Origin: Oscillospiraceae bacterium
GTDB taxonomy: Bacteria > Bacillota > Clostridia > Oscillospirales > Acutalibacteraceae
Length of the DNA stretch: 40,944 bases
Direction of reading: 5' to 3'
Assembly (NCBI GenBank): GCA_015065785.1
Contig: SVPR01000020.1
Coordinates: 1 to 40,944, forward strand
Positions 8,480-16,060 of this stretch are shown here, piece after piece; position 1 is the first letter of the stretch, and every line of letters starts with the position of its first letter. The notes beneath the pieces were generated by a model. The model worked only from the letters and a program-made list of their open reading frames with translations. It had not been told where the DNA came from and ran no database searches. The translations under genes were made by a program, and so were the position numbers.

Positions 8480-10081
8480 TTAATCTCTCGTTTCTTCTAT
8501 CCACTTTTTCGCAATTTCGATTAGTTCCAAATCGAGATATGTTTCGTCTGGCAATTCATTTTCAAAAACACTGTTATAGGTGCAGAATGCCATATCAATT
8601 ATAAACATCTGAACAAGGCGTTTTTTATCTACAAATTTTGAGAAATAATGCACTAAAAGGTCAAACCTTGCTTCGTAGCCAAATGTCGGGTGATTACGAA
8701 CATCGTTACGGATAAAACGGACACATTCTAATTCTAATGGTGCTACCATTCCGTTAGGGTCAATACCCCAGAATCGATTGCCATCATCTAAAATATTTAA
8801 CTCGTGTAAATCACCGTGAACAATATATTTTTCTGAATCTTGAAACTCTTTTTCATAAAGATTTATAGCATACTCTAATTGGGGAACAATTTCCTCTTTA
8901 CAATATGGCATAAGGTCGGCATTTTCTAATTTGCCTTTTAATTCTTCAAAATAATCAGGAATGTATTGTAATGTAATATCACTCGTATATTTTACAGCAT
9001 CATTTATTACTTTCTCAAATAAATCTGTGAGTTTAAGGTTTTCTTCAAAACTTGCGTATTTTGCAGGCTTTACTTCTTTTAAAAGCATCACACGCTTTTC
9101 TTGGTCTGCATCACAAAGTGGGCACATATAAGATTTCGGCAATAAGCGTAAAGCCTCAAGCTCTCTTTCAAATCGTCCTACAAATTTGGGAATAAACTTT
9201 ATAATTACATCCCCGTATTTTTGTGATTTTGCCTGTAAAACCAAACCATAGCGAGAAATCTGATTCGGCACAAAGGAAGTTATTTGCCATTTTGCAATAA
9301 GTTCAGGCATGGCAGCATAAATCTCATCAATCCATTTGTTTGTTTTTTCTGGTTCTTCACGAAGCAGATAAGATTTTATACCCTCGGTTATAAGAACTTC
9401 CTTATCAAAATAAGCCACATTGGTTTTTCTTGTAAGCTTGCCAAGATTACCTAACATATATTCAGCATAGGTAAGTTCAAAATCGTAGGTAAGCTTCAGG
9501 TTGTTTTTAAATTCATAATTATAATATCTTGTAGAGTGGTCAGGTAACATACCCGCCATTTCCTGATAAGGAAATTCTAAATCAAAATTATTCCATAGTA
9601 ATTCAAACTTAAAGCCTTCAGGAGACTGGGTGATAATGTAATTTTCTCTGTCTAATCTTGAGTTATTTACATCTGTAAAACCACCGGTGATTTTCTGTGC
9701 AGTAATTACTGCATCGAAAGACTCCAATTTTTCAAAGTATTCATCAATAAGTTCGCCATATAAAAATGGTGCAACCGCATCTACAATAAGTACTTTATTA
9801 CAAACATACTTGTCTTTAATAAGTTTTAATCCGTTATATAGTGATTCAATTCTGGTTTCACCATTAACCGTAAAATCAAAATCAGAGTTTTTTAAGACTT
9901 CTGAATAACCTTTCCATTGTGGGTCCATTACCACTACAACTTTGTCGGTGAGTCTGGATTCTTTAACCGCATCAACAACATAATCAATAACCGGTCTGCC
10001 CGCTATTAAATTATATTGTTTTGGAATTACCGCACCAAATCTCTGACCAACGCCACCTGACATAATAATTACAATATTCAT
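8480..10081 (-). CDS. Fusion: IspD/TarI-like cytidylyltransferase + APH/choline-kinase-like domain
   Basis: 533 aa. Residues 1 to about 225 match the IspD/TarI cytidylyltransferase fold: GGVGQRFGAVIPKQY (9-23) is the CTP-binding loop, VDAVAPF (about 100) corresponds to the usual DAARP region, and SPEGFKF is the later TPQ-like block. From about residue 275 the protein resembles APH/choline/LicA-type kinases, with the catalytic loop VHGDLHELNIL (about 420) and the metal-binding IDPNG. One chain could therefore phosphorylate an alcohol and then make its CDP derivative, as LicA plus LicC do for choline or as ribitol activation does. The substrate is unknown. The start ATG shares its A with the stop of the upstream gene (TAATG), implying translational coupling. 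Confidence 0.82.
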   Translation of the reverse strand: MNIVIIMSGGVGQRFGAVIPKQYNLIAGRPVIDYVVDAVKESRLTDKVVVVMDPQWKGYSEVLKNSDFDFTVNGETRIESLYNGLKLIKDKYVCNKVLIVDAVAPFLYGELIDEYFEKLESFDAVITAQKITGGFTDVNNSRLDRENYIITQSPEGFKFELLWNNFDLEFPYQEMAGMLPDHSTRYYNYEFKNNLKLTYDFELTYAEYMLGNLGKLTRKTNVAYFDKEVLITEGIKSYLLREEPEKTNKWIDEIYAAMPELIAKWQITSFVPNQISRYGLVLQAKSQKYGDVIIKFIPKFVGRFERELEALRLLPKSYMCPLCDADQEKRVMLLKEVKPAKYASFEENLKLTDLFEKVINDAVKYTSDITLQYIPDYFEELKGKLENADLMPYCKEEIVPQLEYAINLYEKEFQDSEKYIVHGDLHELNILDDGNRFWGIDPNGMVAPLELECVRFIRNDVRNHPTFGYEARFDLLVHYFSKFVDKKRLVQMFIIDMAFCTYNSVFENELPDETYLDLELIEIAKKWIEETRD

Positions 10082-11337
10082 TATCTGTTTATATACTCCT
10101 CTACGCGATCAGCCGCACGCTGACTTGCTTTTCCATCAAAAACCAGTTGTACTTCCTTTTGAAACGCATCTAATTTATTCAGATATTCTTCTTCATCAAA
10201 AGAAAGTACTTTTCTTTCAAATTCATCATTGTCTTTTGAAATAAGGAATGGAAGTACTACATCTAAATTAGGCGTCATTTCTTTCTTATTAGTTACTACA
10301 GCATCTGTATCTGTAGAAATGTTCCAGATCATACCGCCTCGGTCTTTTAAGTAACTTTCTATATCATCTGCATATAAGAAAACAGGCACACGCATTAAAC
10401 TTGCATCCATTGAGGTTGTTGAGTAATCTGTAACACAAGCATCCATAGCGGCAAGAATTTCATATAAATCAATTGCTTTACTTGAATCCACTACTTTATC
10501 GCCTAAGGTAGGGTGCTTATATTCTCCGGCTTTTTCAGCTAATTGCGGATGTAATCTTACACATAAATACCATTCGCCACCGAAACGCTTCTCGAAATTT
10601 TTGAGCATTCTTTCAAAGTCAAGAGACCATTCGTGTGAGTAAACAAAACGTTTTCCGTTTGTTGAACCCTCTCTGAAGGTTGGTGCAAACATAACTATTT
10701 TTGCGTCCATTGGAATGTTATGCTCTTTTCTGAATTTTTCTCTATAAAAAGTTTTATCACCGTGAAGAATATCTACTCTTGGTGCGCCTGTTCTGAGGTA
10801 ACTGCCGTAATAAATCATACCATCAGGACACATTTCAGCGCACCATTCAGAGTCGATTAACATATCGTCTATCATATCGGAATCGTTTTTGCTCACAATG
10901 TAAGCCATTTCAGAAAATGCATCACCACGCCACAGACCAATGGATTTATATCCAATCATTCCGTGTGTAGTATTCATATAATACTGACCTTTTCGTTTAA
11001 CTGTTCCGTATGGTTTACGGTAATTATCAATCCAGACTTTAGAGGTTGACAACCAATATGCTCTGCTCCAGATTGAATTTTTCTTTTCTTTTATGTAATC
11101 TGGGAATTCTTTGCCGGTTTCATTTACAAGCCATATAAATTCATAATCAGGGTTTCTTTTATGAAGCTCTTTAACAATATATTTAGGGTTACAGTTAAAT
11201 CCGCTTCTGCCTTCAAATGAACATACCGCTATTCTGTTTTTCTTGATAGGGAAAACCCTACACATATAAAAGCATAAACTGTTTGTGAATGCTTTTGCTT
11301 TTCGGTAAAATATGTAACTTTTCTTTTTTATGTTCAT
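10081..11337 (-). CDS. CDP-glycerol:glycerophosphotransferase family protein (TagB/TagF-like)
   Basis: About 418 aa. Landmarks of the Glyphos_transf family are KNRIAVCSFEG near the N-terminus, NTTHGMIGYKSIG (about 123), MFAPTFREG (about 212), RLHPQL (about 264) and DYSTTSMDASLMRVPVFLY (about 304). These enzymes transfer glycerol- or ribitol-phosphate from CDP-alditols onto a lipid-linked or growing wall polymer at the cytoplasmic membrane face. No transmembrane segment is clear. The start ATG at 11337 has AAGGTG 6 nt upstream, overlapping the previous gene's stop; a GTG at 11346 is a poorer alternative. It sits between two genes that make CDP-activated substrates. Confidence 0.87.
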   Translation of the reverse strand: MNIKKKSYIFYRKAKAFTNSLCFYMCRVFPIKKNRIAVCSFEGRSGFNCNPKYIVKELHKRNPDYEFIWLVNETGKEFPDYIKEKKNSIWSRAYWLSTSKVWIDNYRKPYGTVKRKGQYYMNTTHGMIGYKSIGLWRGDAFSEMAYIVSKNDSDMIDDMLIDSEWCAEMCPDGMIYYGSYLRTGAPRVDILHGDKTFYREKFRKEHNIPMDAKIVMFAPTFREGSTNGKRFVYSHEWSLDFERMLKNFEKRFGGEWYLCVRLHPQLAEKAGEYKHPTLGDKVVDSSKAIDLYEILAAMDACVTDYSTTSMDASLMRVPVFLYADDIESYLKDRGGMIWNISTDTDAVVTNKKEMTPNLDVVLPFLISKDNDEFERKVLSFDEEEYLNKLDAFQKEVQLVFDGKASQRAADRVEEYINR

Positions 11338-11348
11338 AAATGACACCT

Positions 11349-12689
11349 TTATTTTCGTTCTTCTAAAAAGCGTTCCATTATTTCAGCAATTGCAATAGAT
11401 TCTTCTTTTGTTAAACGGAACATCTTTTTGCCATAGCCATTAATCGCTGCTACAAAATCACTCAACTCATATCTGAGCCCATATCCGAAGAATTTACAAT
11501 AAGTTCTGTCGTAAGCATCAACATTTTCAAAGCGAAGTTCAAATGATTTTGTTTTCCACCAGGGTGCTTCTACAACGCAATATCCTTTTGTGCCTGAAAT
11601 AATAAGCTCACCCTCAGATTTTACACCAAGACCTGTTTTTGAAGTCGATATAGCATCATCGTATTTTATATACGCTTTTGTGTAAATATCAATATTTTTA
11701 TCGTTCTTGAAGCTTTCAAAACGTATTTCTTTATAATCCATTCCTAATATTTTGATAATAGGAAGAAGTGTGTAGCTTGCTAGTTCTGTGAAGCATCCGC
11801 CATATTCGGTGTCGGTTAATTCTCTGTTTTTGGGGTTTTCGAGTTTCGTAAACGCTGCTTCTACATCTTTAACTTCACCTATAACACCACTTTTTATGGT
11901 GTTTATAAGCTGAATGAAGCCCGGGCAATATGCTGTTTTGATAGCTTCCATAAGAACACAGTTGTTTTCTTTTGCAATTTTAAATAATTCTCTTGCTTCA
12001 TCACCACGCAACACCATAGGCTTTTCACAAAGCACGTGTTTTTTATGCTCTAACGCTTTCTTTGCGTATTCGTAATGTGTTTCGTGAGGAGAGGCAATAT
12101 ACACCGCATCTACATTGTTTAAGAAGCTTTCTAAATCATCGAAATAACTGTTTAATTTGTTCTTTTCTGCAAAGCTTCTGGCACTTTCTATATGAGGGTT
12201 ATACACAGACTCAATATTCACACCGCTTACATATTTAGCTTCAGGTATAAAACGATTTGCAATTCGTCCTGTTCCGATTATGCCTAATTTTAAAAGATTA
12301 AAATTGGAACGAAGCTCTGAGCTTGAAATGCCTTTTGTTCTTTCTAAATAAACTACCTCACAGTATTCTTTGAAGTGGTCGAATGCACCAGTCCAGTCAG
12401 AACCAACAGTGAAAATATCAATGTCATATTTAATTATGTCTTCAATTTTCTGACCAACATGGTCTTCTATGATGATTTCGTCGGCAAAGCCTGTCTTTTT
12501 TACATTCTCAATTCTCTCCATAATGGAGTTTACAACGTTCATTTTTCCACGGGATTCGTCATAATGTTCTGTTGTTACTCCGACTATTAAGTAATCACCA
12601 AGAGCCTTTGCGCGTTCTAAAAGCTTATAATGCCCCTCGTGAAATAAATCAAAAGAGCCGTATGTAATAACTTTTTTCATTTTCATCAT
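11349..12689 (-). CDS. Fusion: TagD-like glycerol-3-phosphate cytidylyltransferase + Gfo/Idh/MocA dehydrogenase
   Basis: 446 aa. Residues 1 to about 130 are a nucleotidyltransferase of the TagD/GCT type: TYGSFDLFHEGHYKLLERA with the HxGH signature at 17-20, and RTKGISSSELR near 120, the second conserved motif. Residues about 134-446 are a complete Gfo/Idh/MocA oxidoreductase: LGIIGTGRIANRF (NAD(P)-binding loop), SPHETHYEYA and LCEKPM (about 221, catalytic-region EKP). TagD makes CDP-glycerol from CTP and glycerol-3-phosphate. The dehydrogenase could produce or modify the alditol, but no precedent is assumed. It is first in the polymer operon. Several ATGs (12689, 12686, 12680) are possible starts. 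Confidence 0.84.
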   Translation of the reverse strand: MMKMKKVITYGSFDLFHEGHYKLLERAKALGDYLIVGVTTEHYDESRGKMNVVNSIMERIENVKKTGFADEIIIEDHVGQKIEDIIKYDIDIFTVGSDWTGAFDHFKEYCEVVYLERTKGISSSELRSNFNLLKLGIIGTGRIANRFIPEAKYVSGVNIESVYNPHIESARSFAEKNKLNSYFDDLESFLNNVDAVYIASPHETHYEYAKKALEHKKHVLCEKPMVLRGDEARELFKIAKENNCVLMEAIKTAYCPGFIQLINTIKSGVIGEVKDVEAAFTKLENPKNRELTDTEYGGCFTELASYTLLPIIKILGMDYKEIRFESFKNDKNIDIYTKAYIKYDDAISTSKTGLGVKSEGELIISGTKGYCVVEAPWWKTKSFELRFENVDAYDRTYCKFFGYGLRYELSDFVAAINGYGKKMFRLTKEESIAIAEIMERFLEERK

Positions 12690-12727
12690 CCCACTTTAAA
12701 GATTTAGAGTAGTAACAAGTATATATG

Positions 12728-12757
12728 ATTATAATAACATAAATAGCCTGAAAAATC
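12728..12757 (-). promoter_or_regulatory. Possible promoter of the minus-strand polymer operon
   Basis: On the minus strand a perfect TATAAT (plus-strand ATTATA at 12728-12733) lies 39 nt before the cytidylyltransferase-dehydrogenase start. No good -35 lies at 17 nt; a TTGATT lies 20 nt away. Plausible but weak. Confidence 0.35.
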
Positions 12758-12784
12758 AATTGCACTTTGTGATAGGTGTTGCTT

Positions 12785-14134
12785 TTAAAATACCTTCACC
12801 CAATCCATCTTAACCACATCTCTTGCAGAGGTTATCTGTACTTTGATTTCGTCTGTTGTGACATTTTCTAAAGCTACGATTTTTCTACTGCCTATTGTAG
12901 TTCCGTGTTCTTCAAAATTCCAGAGATTATCGTCATTTTTAGAATAAATTTTAAATGACTCAACCTTTTGACCTTCGGCAATTGCTTCTGCAAGCTCAAT
13001 ATATTTAAGTGGTTGCTTTTCTTTGAGTTTAACAATGAATTCTGTCTGGTAAGAGTTTTCCTTTTTGTTTTCGGTAATCTCAGCATCTTCTGCTAAATTT
13101 GTGCCGAGCTCAGAGTTTATTTTGTCGCCTAACTCTTTAAGCCTTTTAATGTCTTTCTCATTGAATTTGCCATTCTTCATTGGCGGAATGTTTAAATTAA
13201 ATGTAGTGTTACCGCCAACTGTTCTTAAATATGTATTAAAGAGTCTGTCTAAAGAATTTGGCTCTTCGTCTTCGTGGTAAAACCAGCCCGGTCTTATGGA
13301 CATATCTGTTTCGGCAGGGCAGAAGGTGAGTGCCTTTGAATACATAATATTCCCGATTGAACCTAAAGAGGTGTCACTGTTCATTATCCCGTCAAGACTA
13401 CCTTCCATTAAAGGCTCAACTTCTGTTTTGTGCTCTGCTATTGAGCATAATTCATACGGTACAACACACCATTGTGCGTGTGCGGCAGCACCTGCCTCGT
13501 TACCGCACCAACGCATACCACCTTTATCATTAAAGAATGTTGCGTTTGGCTGATATTTTCTTATAGTCTTTATGTAACGGTCAAAGTCATAAACCTGCTT
13601 TTTGCCGTTAGGACCCTCACCGCAGGCGTTGTCAAACCACACGTGAAAAATCTCGCCATAATTTGTGAGTAGCTCTGTTAATTGATTTACATAGTAATCG
13701 TTGTATTCGTCTGTACCATAGAGAGCAGAATTTCTGTCCCACGGTGAAAGATAAAAGCCGAATTTTATGCCGTGCTTTTTACAGGCGTCTGCACATTCTT
13801 TTACAATGTCACCCTTACCATTTTTATATGGTGAATTTTTCATAGAATGCTCAGTGTATTTTGTTTGCCACAAACAAAACCCGTCGTGGTGCTTTGCAGT
13901 GAGAATAAGCCCTTTCATTCCTGCTGACTTAATTGCTTTAACCCATTGCTCACAGTCAAGCTCTGTAGGGTTAAAAATTGCAGGGTCCTCTGTGCCATCT
14001 CCCCATTCTAAATTTGTGTATGTGTTAGGGGAAAAGTGTACAAACGCATAAAACGGTGTTTCTCTTAATCTTTCTAATTGTGGCTTGTCGGGCTTAACAT
14101 TTGCCGCAATTTTTAAAAACTCTTTTAACTCCAT
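12785..14134 (-). CDS. Alpha-L-fucosidase, glycoside hydrolase family 29
   Basis: 449 aa. GH29 features include FYAFVHFSPNTYTNLEWGDG near residue 28, AKHHDGFCLW near 80, FGFYLSPWDRN near 126 and VWFDNACGEG near 164. The Asp of WFDNA is the expected catalytic nucleophile. GH29 enzymes remove terminal alpha-L-fucose with retention. The C-terminal 100 residues look like a beta-rich accessory domain. There is no signal peptide, so the enzyme is probably intracellular and acts on imported fucosides. It starts 9 nt after the patatin-like gene and is the last gene of a three-gene operon. Confidence 0.9.
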   Translation of the reverse strand: MELKEFLKIAANVKPDKPQLERLRETPFYAFVHFSPNTYTNLEWGDGTEDPAIFNPTELDCEQWVKAIKSAGMKGLILTAKHHDGFCLWQTKYTEHSMKNSPYKNGKGDIVKECADACKKHGIKFGFYLSPWDRNSALYGTDEYNDYYVNQLTELLTNYGEIFHVWFDNACGEGPNGKKQVYDFDRYIKTIRKYQPNATFFNDKGGMRWCGNEAGAAAHAQWCVVPYELCSIAEHKTEVEPLMEGSLDGIMNSDTSLGSIGNIMYSKALTFCPAETDMSIRPGWFYHEDEEPNSLDRLFNTYLRTVGGNTTFNLNIPPMKNGKFNEKDIKRLKELGDKINSELGTNLAEDAEITENKKENSYQTEFIVKLKEKQPLKYIELAEAIAEGQKVESFKIYSKNDDNLWNFEEHGTTIGSRKIVALENVTTDEIKVQITSARDVVKMDWVKVF

Positions 14135-14143
14135 AAAGTCACC

Positions 14144-14995
14144 TTATTTGGTTACAAATTCTCTTATTTCTTCTAACTGCGCTAATGCAGCTTTACGCCC
14201 GATTTCGTAAGCCTCCTGCAATTTTTCTGCTTTATGCTCAACTCTGCCAACAGGTAATTTTTCAGGCGGTCTTATTACTAATGCATTGCCGTTCTTTTCT
14301 GCTTCTTCAATTTTTTCGATTGTATTATTGTAATCGTTGTGACGATTAGCCATTGTTTTATATACATTCGGGTATTTTTTGAGTGAAGCCTTAATAAGCG
14401 GTAACGCTTTGCTTTTTTCTTTAATATAACCCTTTGGTTGGGTTAAAATAACAACATTTTTGTCGTAACCGATGCTCTCAAAATATTCAAGAGGAATTGA
14501 GTCAGAAATACCACCATCAAGAAGCTTTACGCCATCAGCTTCAACAACTCTTGAAGCAATAGGCATTGATGCAGATGCTCTTATCCAGGTCAAATCTTCA
14601 TCACGGCCTGTTATACATTTTCTGTAAAGTGGCTTGCCTGTTTCAACATCGGTACAAACCACATAAAACTCCATAGGATTTTTTAAATATGCATCACAAT
14701 CAAAAAGGTCTAATTCATAGGGGATAGTGATATAACAGAATTCTGCACCGTATAAATCGCCTGTTTTAATAAGTGAACGAATACTGCAAAACCGAGGGTC
14801 CTTGCAGTATTTTTTATTATAGCGGATAACTCTGCCCGGTTGATTTGATTTTATGTTGCAACCGAAAGCCGCACCTGCTGAAACGCCTATAGCACCATCA
14901 AAGTGAATTTCGTTTTCCATTAAAACATCCATTACACCGGCGGTGAACATTCCGCGCATTGCGCCGCCTTCCATTATTAAACCGTATTTGCTCAT
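14144..14995 (-). CDS. Patatin-like phospholipase family protein (RssA/YjjU type)
   Basis: 283 aa. It has the glycine-rich oxyanion segment LIMEGGAMRGMFTAGV (6-21), the nucleophile elbow GVSAG (Ser near residue 40) and the catalytic-Asp motif LLDGGISDSIP (about 157-167). These form the Ser-Asp dyad of patatin-type lipid acyl hydrolases. No signal peptide is seen, so it is cytoplasmic or peripheral at the membrane. It lies in an operon between an EEP-family gene (24 nt upstream) and the fucosidase gene. Substrate unknown. Confidence 0.88.
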   Translation of the reverse strand: MSKYGLIMEGGAMRGMFTAGVMDVLMENEIHFDGAIGVSAGAAFGCNIKSNQPGRVIRYNKKYCKDPRFCSIRSLIKTGDLYGAEFCYITIPYELDLFDCDAYLKNPMEFYVVCTDVETGKPLYRKCITGRDEDLTWIRASASMPIASRVVEADGVKLLDGGISDSIPLEYFESIGYDKNVVILTQPKGYIKEKSKALPLIKASLKKYPNVYKTMANRHNDYNNTIEKIEEAEKNGNALVIRPPEKLPVGRVEHKAEKLQEAYEIGRKAALAQLEEIREFVTK

Positions 14996-15019
14996 TTCTA
15001 ATATACCTTCAATTTACAA

Positions 15020-15895
15020 TTATTTTATGTAGAGGTCTGCATAAATAGGGAAGTGGTCAGAAACATATTTTCCGTCTATACCTGCAGTTACTACTCTATA
15101 AGTATCGGCAGAAAATTTGTTGTTAATCATAACATAATCAATAATTGATTTTTCTTGCTCAGATGGGTGTACATCGTGATATGTAAGGTAATTTACTGTG
15201 TTTGGCGCTTTATATTTAGTGTCATACATAAGGCCTGAATTTACAAATTGAAGATAATTCTCTTCACCCTCTAAAATATTCATATCTGCTGTGAATACTG
15301 CAGGAATATTTTCATATTCTTTAAGCTTATTGAGCATTATTTCTACACCGTTTCTACGAGCTAAAACACCAATATGGTCAAGGTGAGTATTAACATGTAC
15401 ATATTTTTCGTTAGTTTCTTTATTCCTTAAAACTGCCCAGGTGCAAATTCTGGTACAAGCTGCGTCCCAGCCTTTAGATTCCTTGTGAGGAGTTTCTGAG
15501 AGCCAGAAGTTTCCGCTTTCTTCCACCTCATATTTATCTTTTTTATAAAAGATTGAAGAATATTCGCCTTCGTCTTCACGAGGGATTCCGACATAGTCAT
15601 ATTTATCACCGAGTGCATCCTTTAAATAGTCCATCCATTCGGGTGTTGCTTCCTGAAGCCCGACAGAATCAGGGTCGCCTTTTAAAATTGTTTCACTTAC
15701 AAGCGGGTAGCGTGATTCAGCAGTCTGAACACCTACACCTGAACAGCGAATGTTAAAAGACATTATTCTGATTACATCATCTTTTTTAGGAAGAAAATCA
15801 AAAATTTTATCTTCAGGAACTAATTCAATTTCGCCACTTTCAATATTGGCTTTAATAAGCTCGTCAATTTGTTGCATCTCTTTTTCAGTTAACAT
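15020..15895 (-). CDS. Endonuclease/exonuclease/phosphatase-family hydrolase
   Basis: About 291 aa. The EEP fold is shown in order by IMSFNIRCSG (Asn), GLQEATPEW (metal-ligand Glu), NTHLDHIG, TADMN and the C-terminal SDHFPIYADL (catalytic His). Small cytoplasmic members act as phosphodiesterases or phosphatases on nucleic acids or lipid and sugar phosphates; the substrate cannot be chosen here. The ATG at 15895 (MLTEKEMQQ) is preferred; extending to 15943 would add a poorly conserved leader over the promoter. First gene of the operon with the patatin and fucosidase genes. Confidence 0.85.
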   Translation of the reverse strand: MLTEKEMQQIDELIKANIESGEIELVPEDKIFDFLPKKDDVIRIMSFNIRCSGVGVQTAESRYPLVSETILKGDPDSVGLQEATPEWMDYLKDALGDKYDYVGIPREDEGEYSSIFYKKDKYEVEESGNFWLSETPHKESKGWDAACTRICTWAVLRNKETNEKYVHVNTHLDHIGVLARRNGVEIMLNKLKEYENIPAVFTADMNILEGEENYLQFVNSGLMYDTKYKAPNTVNYLTYHDVHPSEQEKSIIDYVMINNKFSADTYRVVTAGIDGKYVSDHFPIYADLYIK

Positions 15896-15931
15896 CACAT
15901 TCACACTCTTTTTAATAAATTTATATGGGAA

Positions 15932-15960
15932 ATTATAGCACAATTTTAATTGATAGTAAA
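15932..15960 (-). promoter_or_regulatory. Promoter of the EEP-patatin-fucosidase operon
   Basis: Minus strand: TTTACT (15955-15960), a 17-nt spacer and TATAAT (15932-15937), with TG one base before the -10 box (extended -10). It lies 36 nt before the ATG at 15895, supporting the shorter start. Confidence 0.7.
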
Positions 15961-15996
15961 GAGCAATAAAAGTGCTTTAAAAGATATAAATTTATA

Positions 15997-16025
15997 TTGA
16001 CTTTGAAGTCATATATCAGTAAAAT
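15997..16025 (+). promoter_or_regulatory. ABC exporter promoter with an overlapping palindrome
   Basis: TTGACT (15997-16002), a 17-nt spacer and TAAAAT (16020-16025). The inverted repeat TGACTT-TG-AAGTCA (15998-16011) overlaps the -35 box, and the octamer ATATATCA occurs at 16011-16018 and 16033-16040. The palindrome is placed like a repressor operator; that role is inferred. Confidence 0.6.
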
Positions 16026-16060
16026 AGTAGCAATATATCAGAGATTTACGGAGAGAAAAA

